In this document: in pieces, positions 39,577 through 52,472 of the stretch
Numbering within the stretch: the stretch's first letter is position 1
Layout of the letters: each line of letters opens with the position of its first letter
Assembly (NCBI RefSeq): GCF_000328475.2
Contig: NC_026482.1
Coordinates: forward strand, 186,001-250,000
Direction of reading: 5' to 3'
DNA: 64,000 nucleotides
Origin: Mycosarcoma maydis
Lineage: Eukaryota; Basidiomycota; Ustilaginomycetes; Ustilaginales
Notes under the pieces: generated by a model
Database searches by the model: none
What the model was told of the DNA's origin: nothing
Seen by the model: only the letters and a program-made list of their open reading frames with translations
Translations under genes and position numbers: made by a program

Positions 39577-41060
39577 CTATACGACCCATTCAGGTGCGGT
39601 CGGTGTCGTAGCAGCGCTGACAAACATGTCGGCGGGCATGGCCGAAGTGAGACTCACACTCGACATGTCGGCAGCGGCGGCGTTGGCGAGCAAGGTAGCG
39701 TCTGGCATCTCCAGACCTGCAAACGTGCTGAAGGGGTCTTGGAGCTTGCCATCCGAGATACCACCGTTGATGAGACCCAGATCGTTGCCAGCCATGATCT
39801 CGATCGAGTCAGCAGCAATCATTGGTGAGGGCATCATGGACATGGCTTCAGAGTGAACGGCGCCAGCGCCGGTGAAGTCGATGAGGCTGTATGGCATTGG
39901 CTCGAGCGACTGAAGGAAGTTGGTGCACTTGAGCTGCTGTTCGTGAGGCGATAGCATGACACGTGGGACCATGGGAGGGCCGAGGCAGTTGACGTCAAAG
40001 CTATCCGAGATAGGAGTGGTAGGTGGCATGCTCAGCGGTGTGCCAAGGTCCTGGCTCATTGGGAAGGGGGAGCGGATTGCGCGCGTCGAAGCGAGCGATG
40101 GTGTGGAAGATGCCGAAGAGAGGCCAGATGCCGAGGCGAGGCCTTCTGAAAGAGATGCCACCATGGGGCTGTAGTAGACCGACTCGGTGCTCATGGCCGA
40201 CGAAGGCGTCCATTGCTCATGAGCTGGAGGCGAGTAGAAGACGTCGTGCTCCTGAACAGGGGTTGAGTTGATGGCCAGGCTCGGGCTGATGATCCTGCGC
40301 ATGGGGGTAGAGGTGAGGAAGGTGGGGCGCGTAGGCGTTGTGACCAGCGGTGTGGTCTGGCACGATGACAAAGTGCAGCCTGGACCAGCAACTCGCGAGG
40401 GAGTCATAGGGAAGTCGCCATACGCCCAAACACCGTGAGGACTGGTAGGCGGCAAAAAATTAAGGCTGTCGACCATGGGCCCGCCGACCATGCCATCGTA
40501 CGGACTCGGGACGCCGAAACCAGGTGTCATGGGCATGCGTGGGTGACTGTGGAAGGTGAGCGAGTGGAAAGAACCGTTGGCGAAGAAGCGGTTGGAGACA
40601 GGCTCATCATGCGAGTCGCAGTCATAGCTGCAAGGACCAGGGGGTACAGCCGAAGGGTGACCGGCAGCTTCGGCTGATGCCTGCGATCGTGCACAGGTAG
40701 AGCAACGGGGACGAGCAGCGTCGCAACGAAGCTGGCGACGTATGACGACGAAAAAAAGAATTGCAAAAGAGGAGCACGATCAGCCTTCAGAGTCCTTGCA
40801 CGCGATGCAATGAAAACAGAAATTGTGTTGACTGGAAAACTCACCTTTCGTCGTCGGCAGGTAGCGCAAGCCATCTTGCGCTTGAGGATAGGACCTTTGG
40901 ACTCTTTTCTGGCCTTGGCCGAGTCCTTGAGCGACTTTGTCTTTGCAGCAAGCTCGACATCGAGCTTCTTGCTCTCGGCCGAACGGCAGACCTTGTGGGA
41001 GGGGCTCTCTAGAGCGGCACGAACTGGTGAAGAAACGTTGGTGCTGATGGGGGTCAACAT
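39577..41060 (-). CDS. Zn2Cys6 (zinc cluster) transcription factor, two exons
   Basis: The coding sequence is the complement of 40845-41060 joined to 39577-40731, 456 residues. The 113-base intron (40732-40844) starts GTGAGT and ends GCCAG, and splits the zinc cluster between CATCRRRK and LRCDAARPRCSTC, phase 0. The joined motif reads C-X2-C-X6-C-X6-C-X2-C-X20-C. The last spacing is longer than the usual 6-9. Such proteins bind CGG-type half sites as dimers. The rest is a Pro/Ser/Met-rich region without a recognised middle-homology domain, so this is a small member of the class. An upstream in-frame ATG at 41255 is less likely as start, because the stretch between looks like leader. Target genes are unknown. 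Confidence 0.85.
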
Positions 41061-44000
41061 TTTGCTGAAAGGAAGAGCGAGGCAGATTGGGTGACGGAAA
41101 ATGATAGCGGTTCGTAAAAGAAATACTGAGTCCGAGATGCGGAAAAAAACGACAAATGGCGAACAAGGGATGAGGCGAACAACAAATGCACTGGAAGGTG
41201 CGACCAACAAGGCAATGGTAATGGCGTGGCCTACGGTATGGTGGGAGTAGCACAAGATGAAGTGGGCAGGGGGAAGGGAGGTTGGGCTGGAAGATGGGGT
41301 TAAAGATGGGGATGCGGTCCATCACCGAGCGATCCGAGGGGGCAGCTTATAAGTAAAACGAGGTTACTCGGTGATGTATCGAGTGATTAAGCGGAGACAC
41401 GTCCGAGGTGCTTGAGACAGGCCGGCCAATAGGTGTCAAAGCTGTTTCAGTGTCACCTCTGACATTCAACGGCAAGCGGCAGAAAGAGCAGGGCAGGCCG
41501 AAGAGAAAAGGCTCCTCGACGACAGGGCAGTTTCGACAGGGCAAGCATACTCTGACAGGTAAAACGTGTGATTGGTGCGAGTCACGATGACTGATGTCCC
41601 AATTCGAGAACCACTCTGGCCAGTTATCTGCAACTGTCACATCGCACAGCAGACATCATGGAGCGTCGGGGGACAAAATATAGGCACCAGGACATAGACA
41701 CGAATGCCAAGGTTCTTGCGAAGGAAACCTCACAGGCTGGTTAACTGTCCACAGTGAACCAAAGAAGTGTTTGCCTGGACCCAGCCGTTCCAAGCTACCC
41801 TGTGGCAAAGATGGCAATAGATATGGGTGGTGGATCGCAAAGTTCGAACCAGGAAAGTCGAAGTAGCACTGCAGGCTGAGCGCAAGCACAACCAAAGCCA
41901 AGATTGGAAAAATATAATAAGATTGGAAGAAAAAAATAATACCTAAATGTGACTTAAGAAATTCAGGAGAAAGGCTAGAACGGCGCTGCGGATCGAGTCT
42001 GGTTGGCAATACAGGTCTAAACTTTCACGAATCCGCGAGACGCATGAAATTGTAGTGGGCAAAATTGCGGTGTCATTGTGGTGGTAGCCTAAAAATAAAG
42101 AGCGAAGTGGTAGCAAGATCCGTCACTCTATTCACTGTGAGCGATCTCACCAAGAGCCTCAAACAGGATACGAGACAACCAAGTGGCAAGCTCGAAGGTA
42201 TGATGCGGGTCAAGAGACGGCTCCAGTGGCCAAGTTTCCCAGGCCGGATGCCGGTCAAGCCAGCTGCTCTCACGGCCGAGCTGCTTACAACTCCGAAGCA
42301 CAGACAATTGCATACGCGCACAGACAAACGAAGCGCTTGAGCATTGGATTTCTGGTTGCATACTGCAGCTATTGCGCGTGGCCGATCCACACTGCCATTG
42401 AAAGAAAATTGGCTCGGTCTGTGGTTCTCCGTGACCCAGGAGCGAAAATATCAAACGCAAAAATTTATTTTAGAAAAATGCCGCCCACCATCGGCGCGTG
42501 TCAATCGATGTCTGCATAGTAAAACGGGTTGCGCTTAACGAGAAGGTCTTGTCCTCGCCTGAGCGCAAGGTCGAGCTGAAAGAGAAAACAGGATCATTGA
42601 TGAACCGCTTTACTCCTAGTGGAAGATGACTGCTCATGAATAACAAAGAGACGAATCACAAACGCACGTCGGGTGGAGAATCGCCTTGCCAGAGGAGCAC
42701 GAAGAAGGTATGGCTTTCTGCTGTCAAAATAGAGGCTGTCTCACAGATCAGCAAGATCAACACAGTGCTGCGAGGCATCGAGGTTGAGCGTCAACATGCA
42801 AACCTGCCGTGCATGTTCGTTTCGGGCACACTTCTGCTCATACAAACTGATTTCCCTTCATCTCTGACCTGTCTGGCTTCATACATTAGATTTATTGGTG
42901 GCAGTGACGATGGACCGTGGCAGTGTTCTCAGATTGGGGCAGATCGTATGTTGTGCAGCCAATCAGGAAAACATTACGTTCATCTCGATTGCCACAACAA
43001 AGCTGAGGATGGGAGAAAGGAGAACGCGGACCAATGGGTGTTATGGAGGTTTGGACGGAGTCGAATCGACGAGAGGGAAAACGATTCTTGTCGTCGTCTG
43101 ACTGTCAACAGCAATATGAAAATCGTCCAGCCACGTTAGCATTCTGCGGCTCGCGCCACTTCAATTTTAAATCCAAACGGCGCTTCTAAGTTCAAATTTC
43201 AACACTGCGCTGTACAACTGCACGTTTTTCTGGCTAGACAAGATCCAGTCTGAAATTCGATTCTCTTTCTGCTCGCCACAATTTGTTTTGAGCGGCATCT
43301 CGTTTCCCAGTAGTTAGTGTGTTGGACAAGTCTTTCGCAGCTCGAAGCTCATAGGAAATCACGAATGGTAGCTTGGCTTGCTGCTGTTCTTCCGACCATT
43401 TGCATTTTCTACCGCTGTAATCAACGTTAGAAACTTACCTTGATCCCCCAATTAGCAACCGTGAAGGTAACAGTCGAACGTTCTAAACGCAGAATAAGGA
43501 ATGGTCCTACACGCCAGGAACGACCTTCGGGTGCTAACACGCCTTACGATCATTTCGCCCATCCACTTGCTTTTCGTTAGGTCCTTAGGTTAAAACGGCT
43601 CAAAGATCGAGACCAGATGCAGCTAGAAAGTGCGCATGGACTGCTCGAACATCCGAATTGCTTTTCAACACTCGCCTGCATTTTTCTTTTGATCCACTGT
43701 TGTCGTAGCGATCCGTGTTCTTGAAGCGAGCTCACCTAGCGACCGCATTTCTCGCTTCCTCTAAATAACGTCGGGTATCCAGGCTTCCATGTCGGCTGTC
43801 TCTCGAACCGCGTCGCTTAAGCAGCGCCTCCTCCAAAAAGAGCTAGCCCTGAAGCGTATATGTCGTACTAACCAGTCGGCCTTATCACTCTCACAAGAAG
43901 GTTGCCGATCATCAACTCAAGGCGAGAACGCTCCCAACCGAGCTTGCTGGACAATGGCAGTTAGGACGACCGGCGATGTTTAGTTAAGCGCCGATGCGAT

Positions 44001-44320
44001 CATTCGTTTCGATCCTGATCTAAGCTTGGCCCGCTTCGGCCTTCTATCATTTGACTTAGCGACCAACAAGCGAAACTTGCCCATCTCAGGATAGCGCCAG
44101 CAGGATTCTTTCTTCTGCCCGTCGTCCCCTCAATGCAGCGATTGTTCCGCTAATCAGCAATTCTGCAGTTTGATGCTGCTTTGAAAGCCTTTGCCAGCCT
44201 CTGCCGTCGTTCGAGTGGACCCTATACCATCTGACCGCAAAATTTGATGTTATACAGAGGGCTTTGACTGCAGCCTTCATGCAATGGAGCGAAAGCAAAG
44301 CAACGTTGGACAAGATTAAT

Positions 44321-44355
44321 GGCTTGTGGCTTGTGGCTTGTGGCTTGTGGCTTGT
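44321..44355. repeat. Heptamer array (GGCTTGT)5
   Basis: Five perfect GGCTTGT units followed by AACTTC, in the gene-poor region. Confidence 0.95.
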
Positions 44356-47300
44356 AACTTCAATTTTGAGAAGCTTAAAAGAAGAGTGGCACAAGAAACG
44401 CCACGAGTAGCAGGGCGAACGCGTAGAGCTGCAGAACATTTTAAATTAACTTAATATGCTAAATTCAGACCAGTCGTGAGTAAATCCTTCAGAAAGAAAC
44501 GTACCCTGATTTCTAGATTTCGAGCGACTCGAAGCCGACACGAGCAAGATACAGTAGATGAAAGTGAATGAAAACCAGACCATTTGGGTGAACTGGTTGC
44601 TCTATCATGTGCGTAATGATGCGGAGCAGGAGCAGGAGCAGGGGTAGGATAAAGCTGACAGGGGCCACCGTGGTGGAAGAGGACAACAGATTTTACTGAC
44701 CTTCAACATGTAACTCTATGTCTGCACATGCAACATTCGTGATTCTGATGCCCAAATTCACATGACTGAAACGGTGACTAGCTAGCCAGAAGAACAATTT
44801 CAAGGCTATCTTGCTCGTACACAAATTGGTGCCCAGAATGACTTCAGCATGTCATGTATCCGGACCGTGTCTCGGCATCACAGCGCCGCTGTCCGATCAA
44901 TTTGAGTCGGATCGACATTATTAACACTATGCGCTGTCGTTCTATGATTCATTGTGCGGAGGAGAATGTGAAAGCAGCGTCAAGCATTGCGTTCTTATTG
45001 AAGGCTGCTGATCTGGCTTGATACATTGCCAACCTAGCCTGTCCCGTCCTAATCGATCGGAGTAACAAGCTTTGCCTTGAAGCGAAGAAACGTCAGAGAT
45101 GCCCTTCCTTCCCGCCCGTTTGGTTCCACAGGGACAAGTCAAGGGATTATTTCACCATTCGTCTTGGGAACAGACACGGGGACAAAGCCTGTCCCAGGAT
45201 TAAAGGAAAACGAAGCTAACACACATCATATATTGCCGTGTGCTCCTATTGCCTTGGAACATAAGCTCGGCTATGTGGCTGATGCATTGACCACCAAGCC
45301 GCACCGCACATGCCTCTCGTCAGATTCGTCAGGGCAGCCAACTTAAAAAGCCGACGAAGGGCTCTTTTTTGAGAGGGCTCATTCTGCGCCTAGACAGCAA
45401 TTCTTTGGGCAGCCTGAAGCAGAAATCAGAACCTTGAATGTCGATTAGGAAGCGCGAGGCTCTCAGCATGACAGAGCACCACCTTGGTAGAAACGGAATG
45501 AGTGTTAGAACCTGGACGGGCCTCGCACAAAGCCGACGGAACTGCGGAGTCCCTTATCCGAAAGCATGCTCCGATCAAATTGACACCAGAACCGGGCCTT
45601 GACTTGAACCACAACGGCGAGGGTCTGTAGATCTGGGCCGCGCCAAAGCGGGGCGCCGTACGAATCCTTCATATCGCTTCTCAAATATTGTAGTCACCAC
45701 TGTCTGCTATGGACTTCAGATGACAAAGCGACGGTATTTGATGCCACCGGCATATGAAGGTCAGGCGCAAGCTCTGCGACCAGCAAAATCAGAGAGAGAG
45801 CGACACGCCAGCGGAAGCTTCCCCGCCTTTTTCAAATTGATCAGAATTCGCGATTTGTGGATCGATGCGAAAATAGAGAGTCGACGGATGCCCTCAAGCG
45901 TCACCAAAGATGGATGGGTTCATCCTTGATGTTCTCTTACCCAAAGTCCAAAGCACAACCTCGAGAAGTACGTGGAAAAAACGCAAGCCTAGATTCCGTC
46001 GATTGATATTGCTGAAATGCTCGGGCTTGCCGGATTGAGGAAAGGCCACATTCGTTATTGGCAGTTACAGGCTGGCACCGCAAGACCGGCTATCTTGTTT
46101 AAATTTGAGCCGGGTCATAAGCGCGCCGGTAGGATCCTTATCGGTGATGTAAAACTACATCATTCCTTAACCCTGGGCTTGACTTGAGGAATTTGAAGTT
46201 GCGTTAAAAGGTCATACATTAGCACCGAACCAACTCTGAACGCCGGTTTCAAAGAATACCAGCATCGAAAGCACTCACAGCCACACAAGCTAATAGGAGC
46301 AGCGGTAGCTTGCAGGCGAGCAATATCAGGCGGAAGTCAAAGGCCCCGAATGGAACTGCATGTCATCTACTTTGTCCAGCGTTGCACCAGCAATGCGTAA
46401 TTACAAAGAGCATGCGTAGCGCGATCAGTAGCCACACAGTAATCATCCATGATTGCCAACGAGAACACTCGAAATTGTGTGTCACACTTTGCAAAGAAGC
46501 TAGGAAGTGAGTGTGTAGAAAACGGAGACGTCGCATTCGTCCACCAACCGTGACAGGCTTGATAAGCGTGCATTCACGAAGCCAGACATCGAGTTCTTTC
46601 GGCACTGGTGTCTGTGTCCTGCGCGACATTGATTACGATATTCGGCGAATGGGTAACCGCGGTGAGTCAATTCATGCCGCGTGTCCTCTATGGTCTAGTG
46701 GAAAACATATTTGACAAGCTTGCCATCTGACAAGAATCAGTTCGAATGTTGAGGGCATCTGGTTCACGATCGTCTGTTGCAGCGGAGACCACGACTTGCA
46801 CCTTCGTCCAGGCAGTGCCAACACCAGGTTTGCACACTGCTAAGACTTGGAGATATCTTCTAACTTATTTCAACTGATATTAATTATCCTAGACGTTTCA
46901 AAGCCGCGCCTATCCATTCTAGCGTCCAAGTCCAAACGAAGGCAGCATCCATTCAGAGTCACGCATGGTTAAGCGGAGCTTCGCAAGGTGCAGCATACAA
47001 ATTCGTTCCCGCCCATAAAAAAGGCAAGGCAAGACAGGGCAAGGATTCAACAGTGCACATGTGAATCAGGACGCCGCTCATACACCGTTTCAAGTGCCGA
47101 TTCAGGTGCAGAGGTTCACTGCCAACAACTCAGAGGAGATAACACATCAAGTAAAAACATGCAATGGCGTGGACTCAATGATGCGGTAGGCACTGGCACT
47201 CAGTTGCGCCATTGCACGAAGCGCCACCATGGTAGGGTTCAGAGACGGGAGGGTCACAAGCGATGGTCCTCCTCCTAGAAAACATCAATTGGGGCTGGGA

Positions 47301-47955
47301 TCAGCAAGGTACACATGCATTTGCGCTCCGCCATTTTCCGTGCCATTTCAGTACATTAGATACTACCGCTCAGCGAGCTACAATACCGAGATACAATATA
47401 CTTTTTGAACGTCTCCAGCTAAATTTGAATTGAGTCACAGTCTTGGTATCATCCCGGTTTGCATGCGATGGCGACGAGCGACAGGACTGCGGTGCTACGA
47501 GCAGTCGTATGTCGACAGTCCACTTGAACAAACCAGCTCCAGCTCCAGCGGCAGCTGACGTATGCACAGCATCGACTAAGCTTTCGTGCAACACTCGATC
47601 AGGGCAGCAAAGTTCGCACGCTGGGCGCGTCAGACGCGTTCAAACGCACTCAAGATGGCCGGCGAAGAACCAACTTAAAGTGTTGGTTTCAGGCACGGGT
47701 GCATTTGTCGGTGCCAAGAGATTGAGGCAAACGATGAGTGTTGCCCAGAAAGGCTGTTCATTACGTACGTTTGAATTCATTTCTATTCAATTATTTTGTT
47801 CCATAATATTTATTGGTAAATAATACCTCGTGGCAGCACCGACAAAAAAACTACTGTATGATTAAGACCCAGAAATGTGATCCGTCTAATTTCGGTGGCA
47901 AACGTGGGTCAAACCTTCACTTGGGAAAAAAGAATTGTGGCAGGTGGTATCCGCC

Positions 47956-47969
47956 TTTTTTTTTTTTTT
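47956..47969. repeat. T14 homopolymer
   Basis: Fourteen T residues in the gene-poor region. A longer T15 run lies at 49113-49127. Such runs are rare in the rest of the window. Confidence 0.95.
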
Positions 47970-49112
47970 ACCGATTCATGCCGCTTGGTTGCTTCCATTT
48001 GTATCTCCGCTGCTTAAGTGCATTTGCTACTCGCCGAACACCAAGGCCTTTGCCCTGTACGGCTTTGTCCGAGAGCAAATTGTTTGATCATCCTGGACCT
48101 TCGCAGTCACGGGCTGATACAATCTGTAGATGAGCGGCCGTAGCGGGATTTCTATGCAGCGGGACGTGGTGTCATGATATTTGCGCTCTGCAAGTCTACC
48201 GGACAGGCCCATTGCACTTTTATAGCACTTTGCCTCCGGGTTTGAAATGGAAATTGGGTCCCTTCATTCGGCTATGCCATATGATACTTACCGTCTCACC
48301 GCCTCTGCGAATAACGACGCTTCTCCTATTGTCATCATGTAAGTTACCGATGATGAAGGTTTCGCACTTGAAGCTCGAATCTTGTTCGTATTGCAACGAT
48401 GGTCAGTTGCAGATATGCACATAATATTGTTTGCATCGTCGCAAGTATTGCAGAAGGCAGGCTATTTCGAGTAAACTTGCCGAGATTTGAGCGTTGTAGG
48501 TATGCTGGGCTGCTATCTAATTTCACATTGAGCCATGTACAGCACGTAGTGTCTTCAAAGTGTTGTGTTCCTGGACCAGAGCCAAAGGCACTTGTTTGCA
48601 AGCGGGTACTACTCGGCCGTCGCTCTGCTTAAGCGATAGGAGGGTTCGAGCCGATCAAACAGACGGAAGAATGTAGCCGAGAGCGGGTCCATGACCACGC
48701 GCCTCGGATCAGTGAGGTGTTGTTAGGCGACTACTTTAAAGTATTCTCTCGTGCCTGTGTTGGCTCTTTGAACACGATGGCAAGCGTGAAAATCCTTTTG
48801 GCCCGTCAAAAACGCCGAGTGACTGACAGGTCTTCTGTGCTAATGTCATACTTATGGCGGCGATGTATAACTTAGTCCACACTCGTTCGGGACTGTTGCT
48901 CGCTTCTCTGTTTTACTCGGTGCGCTAAAGCCACTAGTTTTGGTGGTTGCTGATCGGCCCATGCACGCGATCAGTCCGTGTCGCGCTTCGTCTCGGCCTT
49001 GAGCGCGCATAGCAGCGGTAAAAAGCGCGCTTCGACGTCCGCTGCTGCTAGGTTCGCACATGTATATCACGGTTCGCGAATCCCCCGTTTTATCCTTTTC
49101 GGTTTCTTCTTG

Positions 49113-49127
49113 TTTTTTTTTTTTTTT
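49113..49127. repeat. T15 homopolymer
   Basis: Fifteen T residues in the gene-poor region, the longest homopolymer seen in this window. Confidence 0.95.
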
Positions 49128-50041
49128 GGTCTAGTGTTCTCGAACTGGCTGTAGTTTCATGTCATCTTGCTTTTCCCGACGTAAGACCAGTATTGCGCCG
49201 AACGGTTGCAACCAGCCGAAACGCTAGACTCGGTGCAGTTGAAGCCAAAGTGACACCGCTAAAAAGAGGTCCCCGGTTGCATCTTGAGTAGCTGGCAACA
49301 AGCACGAAGGTTCAGGATGAACAGTTTTCCTAGAACGCCGCACGATCACCGATCAATTATACATTAAGCCCCGTTCAAAGCTGTGTTTGCATTCGGTGTA
49401 ACAGCCAACCCTTCGCTTTTTCAGGTAGAGAGACGCGTTCACGATTCACGATCGCGTACATGCTCTCGTTTTGCCACAGCGAATCACACTGTGCTGTAAC
49501 GCAAAGTCAGTGCTGCGCCCTGGTCGCACTACGAGCCCCAATATCTCTGTTGCCTTCTCTGCCAGTGCACCGATTTCTGCCAGCCTTTGACACCGAAAAG
49601 AAACCTGGAAATTTTTCCTTGACAGAACTTGAACGATGTCTGACTATGTTCACGCTGGTTTTCGGCCAGTAGGCTGAGAGAATGGAGTCGTGAGTGTCCT
49701 CTCGAAAAAGAAAAAGAAAAAGGTTGCTGATAATTGTGGCTGCAAAATTCGAGAAAGGGCCGCGAAGCCCTTTCGTTCCGCTATGCCTACAGATGTCATC
49801 TTCGCCAAAGTGAACGAGCAAATGCTTTCACACAGAATCAAACAAGGGGTTTGACCCATTTTATCTAATAGAAGCACGAAGAAGGTTAGCAAGCACCGAT
49901 TTTTGAAACGACTAGAGATAAGAACACGGATGGCTGCTCCTAGGAGAAGCACATAACTGCCTGCGCGTCCGCTCAGGCCAGTTCTTACGGGATCGGGATA
50001 ACGGGAAATCGAACAAAAATCAAGACGGTGGCGTAATTGCA

Positions 50042-50588
50042 ATTACGAAAGCCGTCGGCTGCTTCGCTTCAGCCAACGCGCTGCTACTAAAAGAGGTTGC
50101 AGCATCCATCCAGCCGTTTTCCGTCGGTCACACCAAGAGCGATACCCTGAGATCCCAGATGCTGCGGGTTTGATGGGACTAAAACGGTATCTGATCGATG
50201 CTCCCACGATCAGTTCCATTGCTATTTGAATGGAGTAGCAGAGACCAAACCACGTCGGTTCCCACGCGAGGTGTTGTCTTCAACAAAATGATAAATTCTG
50301 GGAGCCGAGCCAGAGAGCTACCACCGAAATGCAACGTCCTGTAAATGTTCAGCAATAAAAGTAGACACATCTATGTCCTTTCACGAGTTCTCTTGTTGAT
50401 CCGCAGTCGCGCGAACTCGTAGTATCATCGCCGAGCGGAGGCTTGTACCCATCCGAAAAACTTGTCAGGCTGATTGGGAAGCTAGACCCGGCTTGCGTTA
50501 GAACGACCAGACATGGTGGTGTACAGTCACGAGTGTGGCCTCAACATGCAATCCAAGTGGCTGCCCGATGTGTGATTACGAAAGCCGT
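50042..50588. repeat. 14-base direct repeat pair, 533 bases apart
   Basis: ATTACGAAAGCCGT occurs at 50042-50055 and again at 50575-50588, same orientation. The flanking bases differ after a few positions, so this could be the edges of a decayed element or chance. Confidence 0.4.
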
Positions 50589-52472
50589 GCATTCAACCCA
50601 GAGCGAAGGAGATTCTTAGCTACCCAGAGGTATGCGACGCAGTGACAAGCGAGGCGAGGGAGATGTAGTAAGATGTCGCACTTTGCGCAGGCAAGTTTGG
50701 TGATTTTAGGTTGCTCGTAGGCGACATTTGCGTGGCAGGATACTACCTCATATCGCTGACTCGCGTGCGCTATTGTTACATTCAGTGCCATAACCGCGAC
50801 ATGTTCAAAGGCCTGCACTCGCCGATACCGTATCTTTTCACTGACAAAATTGCGACCACACTCAAGTTACGAGGACGATTCGCAATGTTTCCGCTTCATT
50901 TGACATCTTAGCGTGAGAATAGACCAACATAATTAGAGTAATGATTGTACGAGATACCTTTGGGCGCATCCAGAAGGTCCTGTAGCAGAAAATTCGGCGT
51001 GCGACGGGCCGACCAATCGTGAATATTCCCATACCGCACATTCTGATTCGTCGTCTAGCCGAATGACACTCGGATCTGGTTCGGACTTGCAATTGCTGGC
51101 TTTCGTCTCAGCGCTAGGCCAGGAACCACAGGCATGGCATGCGCCCAAATGGCGAGTTGTGCCTGCAGAAGGATCTGATACATCAATAGCTCTGCATCTT
51201 CAAGTTCACACGTAAAAATTTGCAGCTTGTCTAGTGATGCACTGAAGAGTATATCACGCATCAGTATGGGTTCCTATCGCAGAGACTTAAGAGCAACCTT
51301 GACTGCCTCACACTCGCAGAGACAGTACAGTAATGTATCTGTACATGGGTGTGGCGACAGTCAAGTACTTGCTCAATGACTCAGATACGCTGGTCGTTGC
51401 AGGCTTGAGATCTAGCAAAAAAAAACCCAACGTGGGTTTAGCTTTGCATGTTGGGCAGAAAAAACACTGTACGGCATCGATACCTGCTTGCCGTGCCGGA
51501 GATTGGATCTACTATACTTTGATTGGGCCCACTACGTCCGTGCACTTTAAATCCAATATTGTACCTGCCTGAAAGGGTCAATCAAATCAGTGGAAAAAGC
51601 GCGACACTTTTCATTCTCAATGTAGCGTGGCCAGTCGGATCAAATCTGACAGCTCGCCTAGTGGATCAAGCTTCGTGCTTCGGGGCCTCGGAACAGTCGA
51701 ACACTTGCGACGCTGAGCAGTTCTCACACTAGCTTCACCGACACGAGACAGCCGGACCTACAAGAACGAACTTCGGGAAAACGCTGGGCTCGTCTGCAGG
51801 CCCGCTGCCCTTTCGCATGAGTAATTGCCACGCATCACCTGGCGGACTTGATGTGATTTGCGGTGCCACATCTCGTACACGCCACGAGGCAAGTCTCAAC
51901 CGTCTTTGTCACACATGGATGAGCCTCGCTTGGCCTGATCTTGAACGAGTCCAGGAACGACAAGCGTAATCCCGAATGAGCGGCGCTCATCGCCCAAGCA
52001 GTTCGCATCCCTGCACCTGGCACTTTGGCGTGAGCTGCGACGGAAAGGTACCTGTGTCGAGCGTGAAAATTTTGTCACCACTGTGTCACACCACTGTTTC
52101 ACCAAGCAGACAGTCGTGAATAACCCGTAATTTCGATGGCCTGGCGCATCAAACCGGCTGTACAACGTGCGCACGGCCGCGTAGGTCTGTAGGTTGCGAG
52201 CTGGTGAGCGCTCTTAACATATCAAAGTTTGCTTGCACAACACGTTCCATGTGTTCGTTGTAGAAATCTTCAACTAAAAGGGGAGGGCGCCACCGATTCG
52301 GGCAGCCCATCAAGCGGAAATCGGCTGCAAGGTATGGTCATCGGGGAATGCTCATTGATCAGGACAATACATCAGGCGTGGTAGGCTATGATGGCGATAA
52401 CACAGTCTTCCTTGACACTATCACTGGTGGTCACCGTCCTGTTGCTTCACGGACTGAGCGACGCTGTCTGGC

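Larger units (their letters stand above)
41061..52472. other. 11.4 kb gene-poor region
   Basis: I find no gene I can support. The longest frames are under 170 codons and without recognisable motifs. Frames are broken often, and there are many A/T runs, including T14 (47956-47969) and T15 (49113-49127). Other contents are a GGCTTGT array (44321-44355), a GGAGCA hexamer run near 44625-44642, and a 14-base direct repeat ATTACGAAAGCCGT (50042 and 50575). A tRNA-like relic lies near 46684-46756. A short stretch at 43892-43984 reads as coding-like sequence ending ELAGQWQLGRPAMFS in one frame and may be a fragment of a dead element. The left 280 bases are the upstream region of the zinc-cluster gene. 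Confidence 0.55.

Noticed and set aside
46684..46756. tRNA-like segment with A-box-like TGGTCTAGTGG and B-box-like AGTTCGAAT
   Set aside because: The T stem does not pair, the anticodon arm cannot be drawn and the acceptor stem is imperfect. At best it is a decayed tRNA or pol III relic.
49650..50042. 130-residue minus-strand frame with a Phe run
   Set aside because: The Phe run comes from an AG-rich simple stretch. There are no motifs, and it lies in the gene-poor region with broken frames.
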